Assembly (NCBI GenBank): GCA_001600415.1
Contig: BCJX01000005.1
Span: 842,727 to 906,726, forward strand
Direction of reading: 5' to 3'
From: Pascua guehoae
Taxonomy: Eukaryota; Basidiomycota; Tremellomycetes; Trichosporonales; Trichosporonaceae
DNA: 64,000 nt
Part shown: in pieces, positions 1 to 11,101 of the stretch
How the letters are laid out: the number at the start of each line of letters is the position of its first letter
How positions within the stretch are numbered: the first letter of the stretch is position 1
The notes under the pieces: generated by a model
The model's database searches: none
The model's input: only the letters and a program-made list of their open reading frames with translations
Told to the model about the DNA's origin: nothing
Program-made: the position numbers and the translations under genes

Positions 1-336
1 CCTCAGTTTCCTTCTAACAACAGCGGCTTCGGCGCCGACTACTTCCTCGGCGCAACCTTCCTGAAACAAGCCTACGTCGCGTACAGATGGGACGTCAACC
101 CCGCCGTAGGCTTTGCCGACCTCGTGGGGCAAAACGCCAGCACCCCCGCCCCGGCGCCGACCGTGTCCGTCCGCCCCCTGGGCGCCAACGCCGACACGGC
201 CGCGACGTCGCAGACGCGCGACGCGCCCATGGCGTCTCCCGGGTTAGAGAGCGGGACGCACCGCGACCCGATGTGGGTGCGCGGAGTGCTGGCGGTGCTT
301 GCTGCCGTTGTCGGTTTGCTCGCGCTGGGAGTGTAG
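1..336 (+). CDS. Aspartic (pepsin-like) protease, C-terminal part, membrane anchored
   Basis: The 3' end of a gene that begins left of the window, read in frame 1 to the stop at 334-336 (111 residues visible). The stretch DYFLGATFLKQAYVAYRWD followed by NPAVGFADL is the typical C-terminal strand pattern of eukaryotic pepsin-family aspartic proteases (family pattern G-x-x-F-L-R-x-x-Y-V-x-x-D ... VGFA). Neither catalytic Asp is inside the window. After the fold comes a Ser/Thr/Pro/Ala-rich linker of about 50 residues and a hydrophobic C-terminus (WVRGVLAVLAAVVGLLALGV), which suggests a transmembrane or GPI-type anchor as in yapsins. I infer a secreted, cell-surface protease. No intron is needed in the visible part. 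The family call is fairly secure; the substrate is unknown. Confidence 0.8.
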   Translation, partial: PQFPSNNSGFGADYFLGATFLKQAYVAYRWDVNPAVGFADLVGQNASTPAPAPTVSVRPLGANADTAATSQTRDAPMASPGLESGTHRDPMWVRGVLAVLAAVVGLLALGV

Positions 337-1062
337 AGCGGGAGGAGACGAGGTGGCGTTGGCTGGCCTCGTATGGTCCATCAGTGGATCAGTGATGAGG
401 GAATAGACGGGAGATGAGATGTAGAACAACAGCTAGGACATTCGACACTCGACACGACACACGCCACATACAACATCGGACACTCTGTGGACACTGGACA
501 CTCGACAATCAACACTCGACAACTGGACACTGCCCGGCGCGGGCCCACTTGTACAACTCTGCACTGTAGCATGGCATGGAACGTGTATCTTGTACCTTAC
601 CTTGCCCTCCTCGTACACTGTCACCCTGGGCCGTCGTCGCACCGTACAGAACCAACACCCGTACCGAACTGCACACTATGACCGATTCCGCTGCTCTACT
701 GGTACACTTTGGCTCGCGCACCGCTGACCTCTTTCTCTTCCCTGTAACGCGTGCTTGACAAGACCCAACCCCCTGCGGTCCGCCACAACCAGCACCAGCT
801 TTACCCACATCCCATCCCAGACAAACAACTTGACATGACCTGTATCCATCACTAGTAGTCATTACAAAGGTGCTATGCTGTCCGTCGTGAGCAGTGTCCG
901 CGGCGTGACTTGACGTTCTATTCCGTATCTCGGTAACCCTTTCCGTTCCATGGTGTCCTTCCTCGCTTTGACAGTAATCACCCCTCGTATCACCCCCAGC
1001 ACCACCCAAACTCCCACAATCCCCACAATACACACACTCTCTCTCCACTGCACACCCCGCTC
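337..1062. other. Intergenic, convergent 3' ends, with short GACACTCGA-like repeats
   Basis: This lies between the protease stop and the stop of the minus-strand RA-PH gene, so it should hold two 3' UTRs and terminators. Positions about 437-535 carry an irregular array of ACACTCGAC / ACACTGGAC units. No convincing coding exon was seen. Confidence 0.5.
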
Positions 1063-4000
1063 TCAGCGGCCACCACCCAGCAGGCCGCCGCCGGTGAACC
1101 CAGACCTCTCGTCAATGTTCACGAGCGGCTGGCCGCCGCGGCGCAGGCTGCCTGTGCGGCTGAGCCCGCCGTGCGCGGCATGCGGCGAGGGCGGGTGGAG
1201 GCTCTTGTCGTCGACATTGACGAGCGGCGCCTGTGTGCGCCGCAGGCTGCCCGTGCGGCTCAGGCTGCCCGTGCGGCTCAGGCCGCCGTGCGCGGTTGCA
1301 TGCGGCGACGGCGGTGCGAGGCCGGCAGGTACGGTGCCGGGGCTCGCGTGCACGTGCGCGTGGCCGTGCGAGTGCGAGTGCGAATGCGAGTGGCTGTGCG
1401 AGCTCGAGCCGTGGCCGTGGCCAGAGCTGTGCGAGCGGCCAGTAGCATGCTCCTCTGCGTGCCGCGTGGCCTGCTGGCCCGCAGCCGCCGCGGCGTTGGC
1501 GGCAATGTGCGGGCTGCCCTGGGCCATGGTGTAGCTGCGCGAACCAAAGGCCGCGTTGACGAGCTTCCATCCCAGGCCCTCGTCGGCCGAGACGACGCGC
1601 AGGTGCTCGGAGCGGTCCTCGAACGACGCGCCTGGTTCCACTGAATGTCAGCGAGATGAAAACGGGCGACAGGGGGCGACGGCGGCATGATCGACCGCCA
1701 AATCGGGTGGCTCGCCTACTCACATCGCTTGAACGCAAAGACAAACGGTCGCGGGGCAGAGTACGTCCTCGTGGGCCGGTACGTGTCGGCAAAGTTTGTG
1801 TTGATCTGGATTTCGTCCTTGCCCTTTTCATTCTTTGAGATGAAAATGTGCCCGCCGCGCGTCTCGAGCCACCGCTTGTTCCACTTGCCCTTACGCGTCT
1901 CAAACTGCACCCACCCGCTCACAAACGGCGGGGTGTCGGGCACAGCGCGCGCCGACGAGACGTGCGCCGTCGCACTGGTGCGCACAAGCAGGTGGTTGGC
2001 CGTCACTGACGGATCCCAGCCCTTGAACACGGGCAGGACGGGCTCGTACTCGCGCAACTGGCGTTCTGGTCTGTCAGCGTGGGAAACAGATGCAAGGGAA
2101 GAAGGCTTCGCTAGCACACTCGCACTCCGTTGGCACACTCGCACTCTACTCACCCAGTCCGAGCTCGGCGTAGATCTCATACACGACCCAGCCGGTGCCA
2201 CCACCGACGTCAGGAAGGTCGCTGCGCGCCCTGGCTGCCGCAAGGACGTCGCGTGCCGTCGTCTCGGGGTAGACGTCGAGAGAGAGGGGCCGCATCTCCG
2301 AGCCCGTGGCGACAAAGCAGCGAACGGGGGTCGGGCGCGATCGGATCGGCGTCGGCTCCGTGGGGAGTTCGGGGCGATCGCGCGCCGCGTTCGAGTGCGA
2401 CCGCTGGCGCCGGACAATCGTGCCCGACGTCGACGCAACACGCGACCCAGATGTCGATGGCCCGCGCGAGCCCGAAGCCGACGAGCCGATCAAGGGAGAC
2501 TGGGGCACCGGTGGGGCGAGTTGCGCATACTCTCGCTCGCGCTCACGCGTGTCAGTTTCCGATGTGGCGCGGTGACCTGTAGAGCGCATGCTCAACGAGC
2601 GGTGCGGGTTGGCAGAGTCCGAGGTGACCCGGGACGACGACCTTTGAACAGTCGGTACGCGTCCCAGCGAGCGGTAGCCATCGCTACGGTCACGATCGCT
2701 GCGGCGGGGCTCGCGCATAGACTTGGAAGCATGGAGTGTGCCCGATCCCGAGCCGTGGGGCTGTGTCGGGGGCGAGGGCGACGCACGGAACGAGTGCTGT
2801 GGGTAGGCCGGGTACGAGTGCGCGGAAAAGGACGAGTGGGATTGCGCGGGGGCCGCCTGTCCGGAGCTTGTCGGTTGGCGCGCGAGGAGCATGTCCCTGG
2901 GCGGAGCGTGGGCGCGGGCCGGGTCGCGTGGGGGCCGTTCTGGGCGTGCACCGCGTGTGGGGACACGGGTGAGGACGCTCCGGTGGTCACGAGGGTCGCG
3001 CGGGTCGCGGTGAGACGGGCTCGGCGTCGAGCTCGAGGACACGGCCACACGCTCCAGGCGCCCGGCGAGCATGTCGGGCGGGACGCCGCCCTCACCGTTC
3101 CACTGGCGTGGGTCCGAGCGGTGGCCAGTTGTATTGCTTCGCCGAAGTTCGCGCTCACGGAGCGCGCGGCGGGCCTCACGCCGGCGAGCCGAGTCGGCGG
3201 CGCGCTGCTGCTGTTGCGCGCTCGCCTCGGGATGCAGCTGCGACAGTGGCACGTCGTCGCCGTCGTCCTCGCTGCTGTCTGAATCCGACTCGGACTCGCC
3301 CTCGAGCCACCCGTCGATGCGATCGCTCCGCGCGCGCGATGAGGCGCGAGACGACCCACGCGAGTCGCCGCCAGTACCGCCCAGTGTCTGCCGGCCGCCA
3401 CGACGCGGAACGTCGCGCCAGCTCGTCCACGCGCCGCTGTCGCCGCTGTGGCCAGCGCTGTCGGACACGTCGCTGCGGCCGGCGACGGGGGGGGACGACG
3501 ATGGCGGGTCGTGTGGGAGCGAAAAGTAGTGACCGAGGCTCATGCTGTTCTCGCACGACTCGGTCGGCGCCTGGGCAGTGAGACTGTTGATTGACAGGCT
3601 CTCGCGGGGGAGTGGGGAGTGAGAGACAAAGGCGTTGTAGTTTGTGGTAATCGCCGTGCCAACGGGTCCGTCGTCGTGGTCGTGGTCGCGGTCGTGCTCG
3701 TCGTCGCCGGTGGGAAACGAGACTACACTCTCCCAGCACCCACTTGCCAAGCGTGGGGATGGGTCGCAAAAGGATCGGTCGTCGAGCGCTGGTAGATCAC
3801 AGCGCGGGAGCGAGGCACGGATCGACGGTGTGGCGTCTGCCTTGCTCGGCCAGATACCGAGCTGTTCGTAGAGATTGTGGAATCCAATGTCCTCTTCCTG
3901 GCCCTCCTGGATACTCAGGCTGCCCGATCGCGATCGGGGAAAGGGCCTTTTCACAAACGAGTGGATAATGGGAGGGGCAGACGTGGGAACTGGGGTCGTG

Positions 4001-6411
4001 AGCTCTGCGGACGCTGCCGATTCCGAGACCGAGTGTGCAAACGAGTCGGGGGTGGGAGCAGTGGTGGTGAAATGGCCGGCTTGCCGGGAGGATGACCGAT
4101 CGGGAGTGGTGGTAATCGTGTTGGTGAGTGTGCCAAGATGAAGAGGAGGCTGTGCGTGCTGTGCAGGACGAAGAGGTTGGTGCGGTGCTGCGCCGAGGGA
4201 TGAAGGAGGAGGATGGTTGTGCTGTTCCGTGTCATCGTCTTTGGCCAAGTCTGCCAGCACCATGGAAGAGGACCGTGCGGGCGGCAGGGAATGTTGTTCA
4301 AACCCAGGGTCACTCTCAAGACCCAACACGCCAACAGCAGCCACCGCCGCATCTGGCTCCATTCCGCCCTCGCCCTTGTCCTTGTCCTTGTCCTCGGGCT
4401 CGGTCTTTGGCAGGTTTTCAAAGCTATCGTAGAACATTGGCCGCGGGGGTGCAAACTCTTCGACCGCTTCACCAAACGACGGCTGCGCCATTTCATATGT
4501 CGGCGATGCAAGTGGCGAAATGGGTGCCGGTGAGCGTTTATCCCTGCCAAACGACAGACTAAAGTTTGAGACGTTACTGAGAGGGCGCGCCATGGCAAGA
4601 CTCTTGCTCTTGCGGATGCGGGGCATAAAGGCAGTCTTTAGGTTTGTGAGGCTCGGCGGCGATGCCAAGGAGCCGACACGTGGGGTGGCGTCGCCAGACA
4701 CGCCTCCAGACGAGCCCGGGAATGGCGACGACGGAGACGGGGAAAAGTCGGCGAGCGGACCGCGGCTCGGCGCATCCGCCATGCGCGACGCCGGGCGCGA
4801 GCGCGAGTAGTCGAGCGCGCTGGCAAAGGGGTCATCCTCGAAATCGTCGGCGTCAATCACGCCGAGGATCGGGTGGGAAGGGCGTGGCGAGTAGGATGAC
4901 GGAGGGTGTCGCTGGTCGATCGCGAAGAATTCCTCGCCATATGGCGAGAGCGGGGTACGCGATGAAGACGGGAGGGTGGTGGGGAATAATGTTGGCGAGA
5001 GCTCGCGACGTTGGGCGCCGGGGAACGTCTTGGCCGAGTACGGCTCGACCGCCGGGGGCTGCGGCGCTGGCCGCGGTGGTGCTGACGCTGGCGGCGCTTG
5101 CTGGCGGATGTGCTCCACCGGGACAGGAGGGACGGGGGGCATTGGGTCCGTCTCGAGGTTGGGGCGCTTGAAGCCTTCGCGCAGCTGGCTGGCCGACTTT
5201 GAACGCCAAAGCCGCTCGACGCCGCGCTTCCACGCCGACTTTGGGCGGTTCTCCTTGTCTCGGCGGTCATTTGGCTGGCTCGGGGCGTCTTTGCTGTTCC
5301 GCTTGCCGTTGGATCGTCCAGGTCCATCGGGCTTGTGGCCGGCAGCGGCCGCGGGAGAGGGATACGCCGACGCGGGAATGTAGATGTTGGCGTTGCCGTT
5401 GGGGAGGAGCAGGGGGGATAATGGCGTGCGTTGCTCTTGTGGAGTGACAGACGGCGCAATGTGCTCGGTCATGCTCGCCTGGCTCTTTTTGCGGATGCGT
5501 AGGTTTGTGCGACTCCGCTTCGAGTTCACCTCGGCGGGGCGAGGGGTCGTCGAGCGAGAAGGCGCCGCGCGCGGGTCAGCGCCGACGCCGAGAGGCGAGA
5601 GGGGCGACGAGATTGAGGCGTTGGACGAGATTGACGAGGAATGTGCGTGGTGGCCGCCGGCATGAGCATTGTAGACGGGTGTTCCCGACGCCGAGAGCGA
5701 GTGGACGCGTGCGTGCGACGACATGGAAGCAGAGTGATGGGAAGAGTGCGATGCCGAGAACGAGGGATGCGACGCGTGCGACGATGCCGAGTGGGACACG
5801 GACGGCGTCGACGCGTGCTGCGATGATCCAGTGCGTTGCGTGGGCTGCTGGCTACTGGGACGGCGCGCGTGCGCCTTGCGTCCCCATGGCCATGGCGACG
5901 ATTCTGGGGGCGCCGAAACGGGTCCGGACAGGCCGGGCGACACAGTCGAGTGGGCCGTGAGGAAGGAACTGCTCGACCCAGTCGATGTCGACGAGTAACC
6001 ACCTGCACTCGACGCGCTAGTGGCCCCAAACGTGGCCGCGGTCGGCGTCGGCGCCGCACTGGGCGTCGCGCTCGTGCCCGACATGCCCGTTAACGTGCCG
6101 CTCCGTGAACGCGTCCCCGTCCCCGCTCCGCCCGACTTTGAGCTCTTTGTGCTCTTGACACTCCGTCGATCGCTCTTCTCTGTTCCCCCGCTCATGCGCT
6201 GGAGCCACCGGCTCCCCGCGCTACCCCCGCTGCTCGCGCCCGCGCCCGCACCGGCGCGCTCATCGTCGCTGCTCGAGTCCCACAGCCCCTCGCGCGCGTA
6301 CTGGCCAGACGCCGGGGCGGCGCCCGTCTCGGGGTCCATGGACACTAACGAGGGCGACTCGGTGATAGTCACCAGGCCCAGGGCAGGAAGGGCCTGCGCC
6401 GCGGTAGTCAT
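1063..6411 (-). CDS. RA-domain plus PH-domain adaptor (MRL/lamellipodin-like arrangement)
   Basis: Three exons: 6411-2154, 2065-1724, 1640-1063 (introns 88 and 83 bp), 1,725 residues. The first ~1,350 residues are low complexity, Ser/Pro/Arg-rich and probably disordered. A Ras-association-like domain follows near residues 1360-1440 (VRCFVATGSEMRPLSLDV ... WVVYEIYAELGLE, then RQLREYEPV across intron 1). A PH domain follows near 1475-1580 (FVSGWVQFETRKGKWNKRWL ... GWKLVNAAFGS), split by intron 2. RA followed directly by PH is the arrangement of Grb7/RIAM/lamellipodin adaptors, so I infer a small-GTPase and phosphoinositide-binding cortical scaffold. The tail has a Ser-His run and duplicated RTGSLRR segments. 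The start at 6411 is the first ATG of the long open frame. The exact fungal orthologue is not recognised. Confidence 0.8.
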
Positions 6412-8742
6412 GGTGCGCGGATGCTAGGCACGGGGACACGGACGCGGAGGCGCTCGTGTCGTGCTCGGAGCGTCGGAGCAAGAAGAAGAATAACAAGGAG
6501 GTGACGACCGAGCGGGGTGCAATGGATGGTCGACGTTGAGGGAAGGGAGGAAGCGTGGCTCGCTTTGCAATGTCCAACTTTGGCCTTGTTCTGCAGCGCG
6601 TTCGTTGTTGTTGATCGGATCGTCGCGATTGTCGTGCAGTGTATCCAAATCGTCGTGTATGCAGATCGCTGGCGCTTGTCGTGGATGTCGCTGCTTGTTG
6701 CAAAAGACAAAGCTTGGAGCTCGGGCAGCGGTGGACAAAAGGTGTTGGTTCGTCGCACAGGCGACTTTGATGGTACCGGCCGGACAGTAGGTCGGTGCGA
6801 GTGCGCGTGGATGGCCAAAGGGGAAATGGAATGAAAAAAAGACGAGTTGGTGCGAACAGAGATGGAGGCGAGTGCGAGGGATGGACCAAGTCGCGACTTG
6901 AGGATGCGAGGATGTCAGAATATACCCACTAACTGGAGCAACTAGTTGGTCGTGGGTATCTATCGAGGAAATATCTCGGGTCGCTCGCTCGCGGGTCGTC
7001 GTCGTCGCGAGACACTAACTAGTTACCTGCACCTAACTGCACCTGGCTGGACCTGTCCAAAACTCGGAGCCCTGCTTTTCTGCCCTGGCCAAGGACGAGT
7101 CGTCTCCTGACTGTCCTGACATCAGACTCTCGCCCTCGCTCGCTCTCTTGCTCTCTTTCTTGTTCCTGGCGACCTGATGGCATGTTGACTCTGCAACCTG
7201 AATGTTTGTCCTCTTTCGGACCTACTCTCCCCTGACGTCTAGCGTCTGCAGTTAGCGTCCTCGATCCATCCATGGCGATCAGGCCCACCCGGCCAGCCAG
7301 CCGGCCAGCTCGAGCCAGCCCCTTTGCTCTTTGCTCGCGACGACCGGGTGTTGCTTGCTAAAGAGAAACAGACGCTATGCTCAAATGACCCAGTGGGTGT
7401 TACCTTTGTTTATGCCCCGAATTTCCATCCTGCGTGCAATATCAGGGATCGGGGCTACACCCCAGTCATTCCTTCCTGGGCCCTTGGCTGTCCCCACCCA
7501 CCCCCTGCGGCCCCTGCGGTTAGAGCTCACGGGCGCGCGTCTCAGACCAGACCAGACTCTCTCTGCCAGTTTACCTCACTCGTCCGTAACAGCGGTAACC
7601 ATCTCGCACCCGTTGCTCTCTCTTGCACTCTCCAAGATCCCCAAACTGACTCAAAACCTTCCTCTCGCCAGCCTCGGGTAGCGCGGTACACCTCTGCGAC
7701 AACATTGGACGTCGGTATTGGGTAGCGGCGAGACGCCGAGCCCGCCTGGCCTGGGGGTGTTTTCCTCTGTGATTTTTGCATTTTTGGAATCTGACGCGTA
7801 AACTAACCCCACGGTTTCGCGCCTGCTTTTGGCCCCCTCTGGCCGCGCCTGGTTTTGCGCCATCCAGGCTGCTGGGAAGAACGCCACCTGCGTCCACCTG
7901 CCGCCACCTGCGGCCACCTGCGGCCACCTGACATTGGCGCACGAAGCAAAACCCGAAAAGAAGCAAGACAGAAGAAAAGAAAAAAAAAATGTTGTACCCA
8001 CACCCTCCAAGGCCGTGCGGTGCCAGGCAGCATCCATCAATTCTCCAGGCCATACGAGCCAGGATGAGCATCCTGGGCCACGGGCAAACGACGCCACGGC
8101 GCCACCCAATCCGCCACCGCCACCACTTGGCCCATGTCACCAAACAACGCGTCGAGCGTGTCTCGGTGTCGCGCGACTACATATTCAACAAGCGTCAAGC
8201 GCACTCGACTAGCGCCCGGTGGAGACGCGCCATCCATCGCCATGCAGCCGTAGTGGCCGTAGCGGCGCATGCCGCGCACCCGGAATGAGAAGCATTCAGT
8301 GCTAACCATTCTTGCATAGCATTCTGTAACGTGATTCACGCTAATCAAGCCTCAAGCCTCAGCCTCAAACCTCGAGCCAAGTATCAAGCGTCAAGCGTCA
8401 GGCGTCAAGCGTCAAGGTTTGGCATGGTCGTTGTTTACATGCTTCTCGTGCTCGCATGCGCTCGCAACTGATCGCGTCACGTGTGCTGTTACTGATGTAT
8501 ATCCTGCTTCCTTGGTGCTCCACACTTCTCTCGCTCCACATCTCGCGGCATTCCATTCCTGTGCGCCACACGCTTCCCACCCCATCGCGGGAACTGCTTC
8601 TCATCATCTCGACAGTGCCCGAGGGTCCAACACTCGACTCGTACACGCGACTCGTTCGTTGTATCCGTGGCCTCACCTGACAGTTAGCCCAAGGTCACAC
8701 ACACCCACTCACACCTCGTTCGCCACTCACCCCCACGCTCGA
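6412..8742. other. Intergenic, 2.3 kb, upstream of RA-PH gene
   Basis: This should contain the RA-PH promoter and the 3' UTR of the Myb-like gene. Visible structure: three CCACCTGCGG-type repeats near 7890-7930 followed by an A-rich tract near 7970-7990, and an irregular TCAAGCGTCAAGCCTC array at 8345-8418. No exon pair with protein-like content was found. Confidence 0.5.
8345..8418. repeat. Irregular short tandem repeat (TCAAGCG/TCAAGCC)
   Basis: Degenerate 7-8 bp units of the form TCAAGCGTCAAGC and CTCAAGCCTCAG recur for about 75 bp in noncoding DNA. Confidence 0.7.
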
Positions 8743-10350
8743 TCACACCGACATGGTCTTGATGGCCGTCTCGAGCTTCTTGGACCACACGGCATAGCGG
8801 TTCTGGCAGCTCTGCCCGTCAGCTACAATAACCACATGACGCGAGATGTAACGCGGCCAATTCAGCGGCCGTGCACGTGCCCACACTGCAGCGGCCTAGT
8901 TCCATACCGCGCGCGCACAAGTCGGATCGCAATTCGCACCGCAAGCCGGGCGTGGCAGTGCGATGCGGCTAGAGCACGCGGAACGGACCAACAACATCGA
9001 CCCACATCGGCCCATCGCACTCGCGCAACACTGCCGCCGCCGCCGTCGCTATCCATTCTAACAGCAGACATACGTGTGACGACGACCCAAATTGGCCCTT
9101 GCTTGCCTTGCATTCCGCCGCCACGACTGACATGAATGAAACAAAAGCCACATGAATGGGGGCGGATCGTCACTCGTCACGCCAGCCACCAAACCTGTCA
9201 CGCTGCACTTGATTCCATTCTTGAGACACTGGGCAGTAGTGTAGATCATGTGCCATGTGGCTTATGGCATGCACAGACTCGACTCTGCAATCTCCGAGGC
9301 AAACGGGCTCGCGTCAAGGCTGTGCTGTGACTCTGCCTCAACTGCGTCCTGCCTCCTGCCTTTGTGTCCCGTTACCAACAGCCGCTGTGCCAAGTCCGCC
9401 ACATCGTCCCGCACCGCGTGGGGCCTTGGGTACTCATGCACTCTGACCTCGTGACGGGACAGCGGCAACACGAGATTGACCGGTGGCAAGGTGGTGTGGC
9501 AAGGTGCCATTCGCTTGTCTCTTGCAATACACCAACGAGCGCTCCCACGCTCGTGCAACTCATCCGCTTGACCTCTTTCCCCCTCTCCCCAACTAACCCT
9601 TTAGCTCTGTAGTCCTCTAGCTCTCTACCCGCACCGCTACAGTCGCAGGCTCGGACTCGGACGCAGACCCAGACTCACACCCAGACTCAGACCCAGACTA
9701 ATCCTCAATCGCACTCACCTTCGCATCCCGCCCATTCCCAACGACAGCCGCAACAGCCCCCCAGTCCACCTTGGCCTTGGGGTGCACGACCGTGAACATG
9801 GCCCAGTCCTCGTCGGCCGTCCATGTGCGCCCGGCCTTTTTCGCGGCCCTGGCATTAGTGTTGATTCGAGTGTGGTCTGCGCAGTGCTGTGCTGGTGGCA
9901 AAGTGGCCAGTGGTGACCACATCTGGTCTTGACGCGTGCAGTCGTTGCTTTGTTGCTCCTGCTCTCTGCTCTGCTCCGCTTGGTTTTCAACCGACGGGTG
10001 AGAATGGATAGCCTGACCCACACCCACTCCCCATCGACCCTGTTCAGCACCACACAGGAACACGCTGAGAGCCCACACGAGCCGGATACTCACCCCTTCT
10101 TCTTGTCCTTTGCACCCTTGCTAGCCCCCTTGCCCTTCCCCTTGCCCTTCCCCTTGCCCTTGCCCTTGCCCATACGCTCCTCGTCCGAGTCGACCTCCAT
10201 GACATCGGGCTTTTGGTCGCGCTCAAAGTCCGAGCCCCCGTCCGAGCCCCCGTCCGAGGGCGTGGACGCGGGCGGAGAGACGCGCGGTTTGACCTCGGGG
10301 CGGGTGTAGGGCTTGGCCCGGGTGGGGGAGGTGGGGGAGTGGCGCGGCAT
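8743..10350 (-). CDS. Small Myb/SANT-like domain protein
   Basis: Three exons: 10350-10094, 9848-9719, 8811-8743, 151 residues. An in-frame ATG at 10422 would add 24 residues. The N-terminal half is basic and low complexity, with a (GK)7 run and a Ser/Asp-rich stretch. The C-terminal ~60 residues form one Myb/SANT-like repeat: GRTWTADEDWAMF, then WGAVAAVVGNGRDAK, then SCQNRYAVWSKKL. The three helices and the spaced tryptophans fit. The last helix lies in a 69-nt exon separated by a 907-bp intron (8812-9718). I accept that exon because AAG joins AGC TGC in phase, it starts after a good CAG acceptor, and it completes the repeat (K-S-C-x-N-R is typical). Without splicing the frame would stop at 9698. 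Presumably a nuclear DNA- or chromatin-binding protein; targets unknown. Confidence 0.7.
9650..9700. repeat. Intronic repeat of ACTCGG/ACCCAG hexamers
   Basis: Tandem GACTCGGACTCGG then CAGACCCAGACTCA units lie just inside the long last intron of the Myb-like gene, next to its donor site. Confidence 0.6.
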
Positions 10351-11101
10351 CGTGGGTGTGGGTGTGGTTGGCGGGTGATCAGGTGGAACGAGGGTGGAGT
10401 GGGTGGGAGGCTTCTGGTCCAAGTGTGAGGGAAGGGGGTCGAGGAGTGGTGTGAAGTGGTGTGGCGTAATCTGAGTGGTGTGGCGTGGTGTGGAGTGATC
10501 TGATCAAGTGGAAAGTGGATGGAGTGGGTGGGAAGATGTAGGGGCTTCCAGTGCAAGTGGCGAGCTCGAGAGGTTGAAGCGAGTACCGACAAGGGAATGG
10601 AGAGGGAATCGTAAGGTCAAGACGAGGCCAAGGGGTGTTATTCTGATGTTGGCGCTGGAGATGGGGGAGTGGGGGACGGAGAATGGGGAGTGGGTGAGCA
10701 AAGATTAAGCAGGGGGAGGCGAGGTGAGTATTAGATGATGGTGAGAGATTGCTGACTGCGAAAGCGAGGTTGACTGTGGTGAGAACGAGGCAGGGCACAC
10801 TGGGATGACACGAGCACGTTTGCACACAGCCTACACGCCCACCTCCCGCCCTCTGCACAGTGCACACGTACAGTACAGTCGGCCAGGGATGGTATTTGTG
10901 AGTGCAAGTGCACGCATGGGGTGAGCATGTTGTTGGGTTCCAAGTGCGGCTGGCGCGCGTTCGCGCACGCTAGCGACTGTGCCATGTTCCAAACACTGCA
11001 TGTAGAGTGCCACATGTAGCAGCATGGCAGCACGCACAACGCGAGATGCATACAGTCCAGTCCGAGTCGTATCTGATCCGTCTATCCGTCTATTCCGAGC
11101 A
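10351..11101. other. Intergenic, 750 bp between two minus-strand genes
   Basis: Promoter side of the Myb-like gene and 3' side of RSA4. GT/GA-rich patches such as GTGTGGCGTGGTGTGGAG occur near 10450-10500. No gene seen. Confidence 0.5.

Noticed and set aside
1687..3282. 531-residue open frame on the plus strand
   Set aside because: Arg/Ala/Gly-rich shadow opposite the RA and PH domains of the minus-strand gene.
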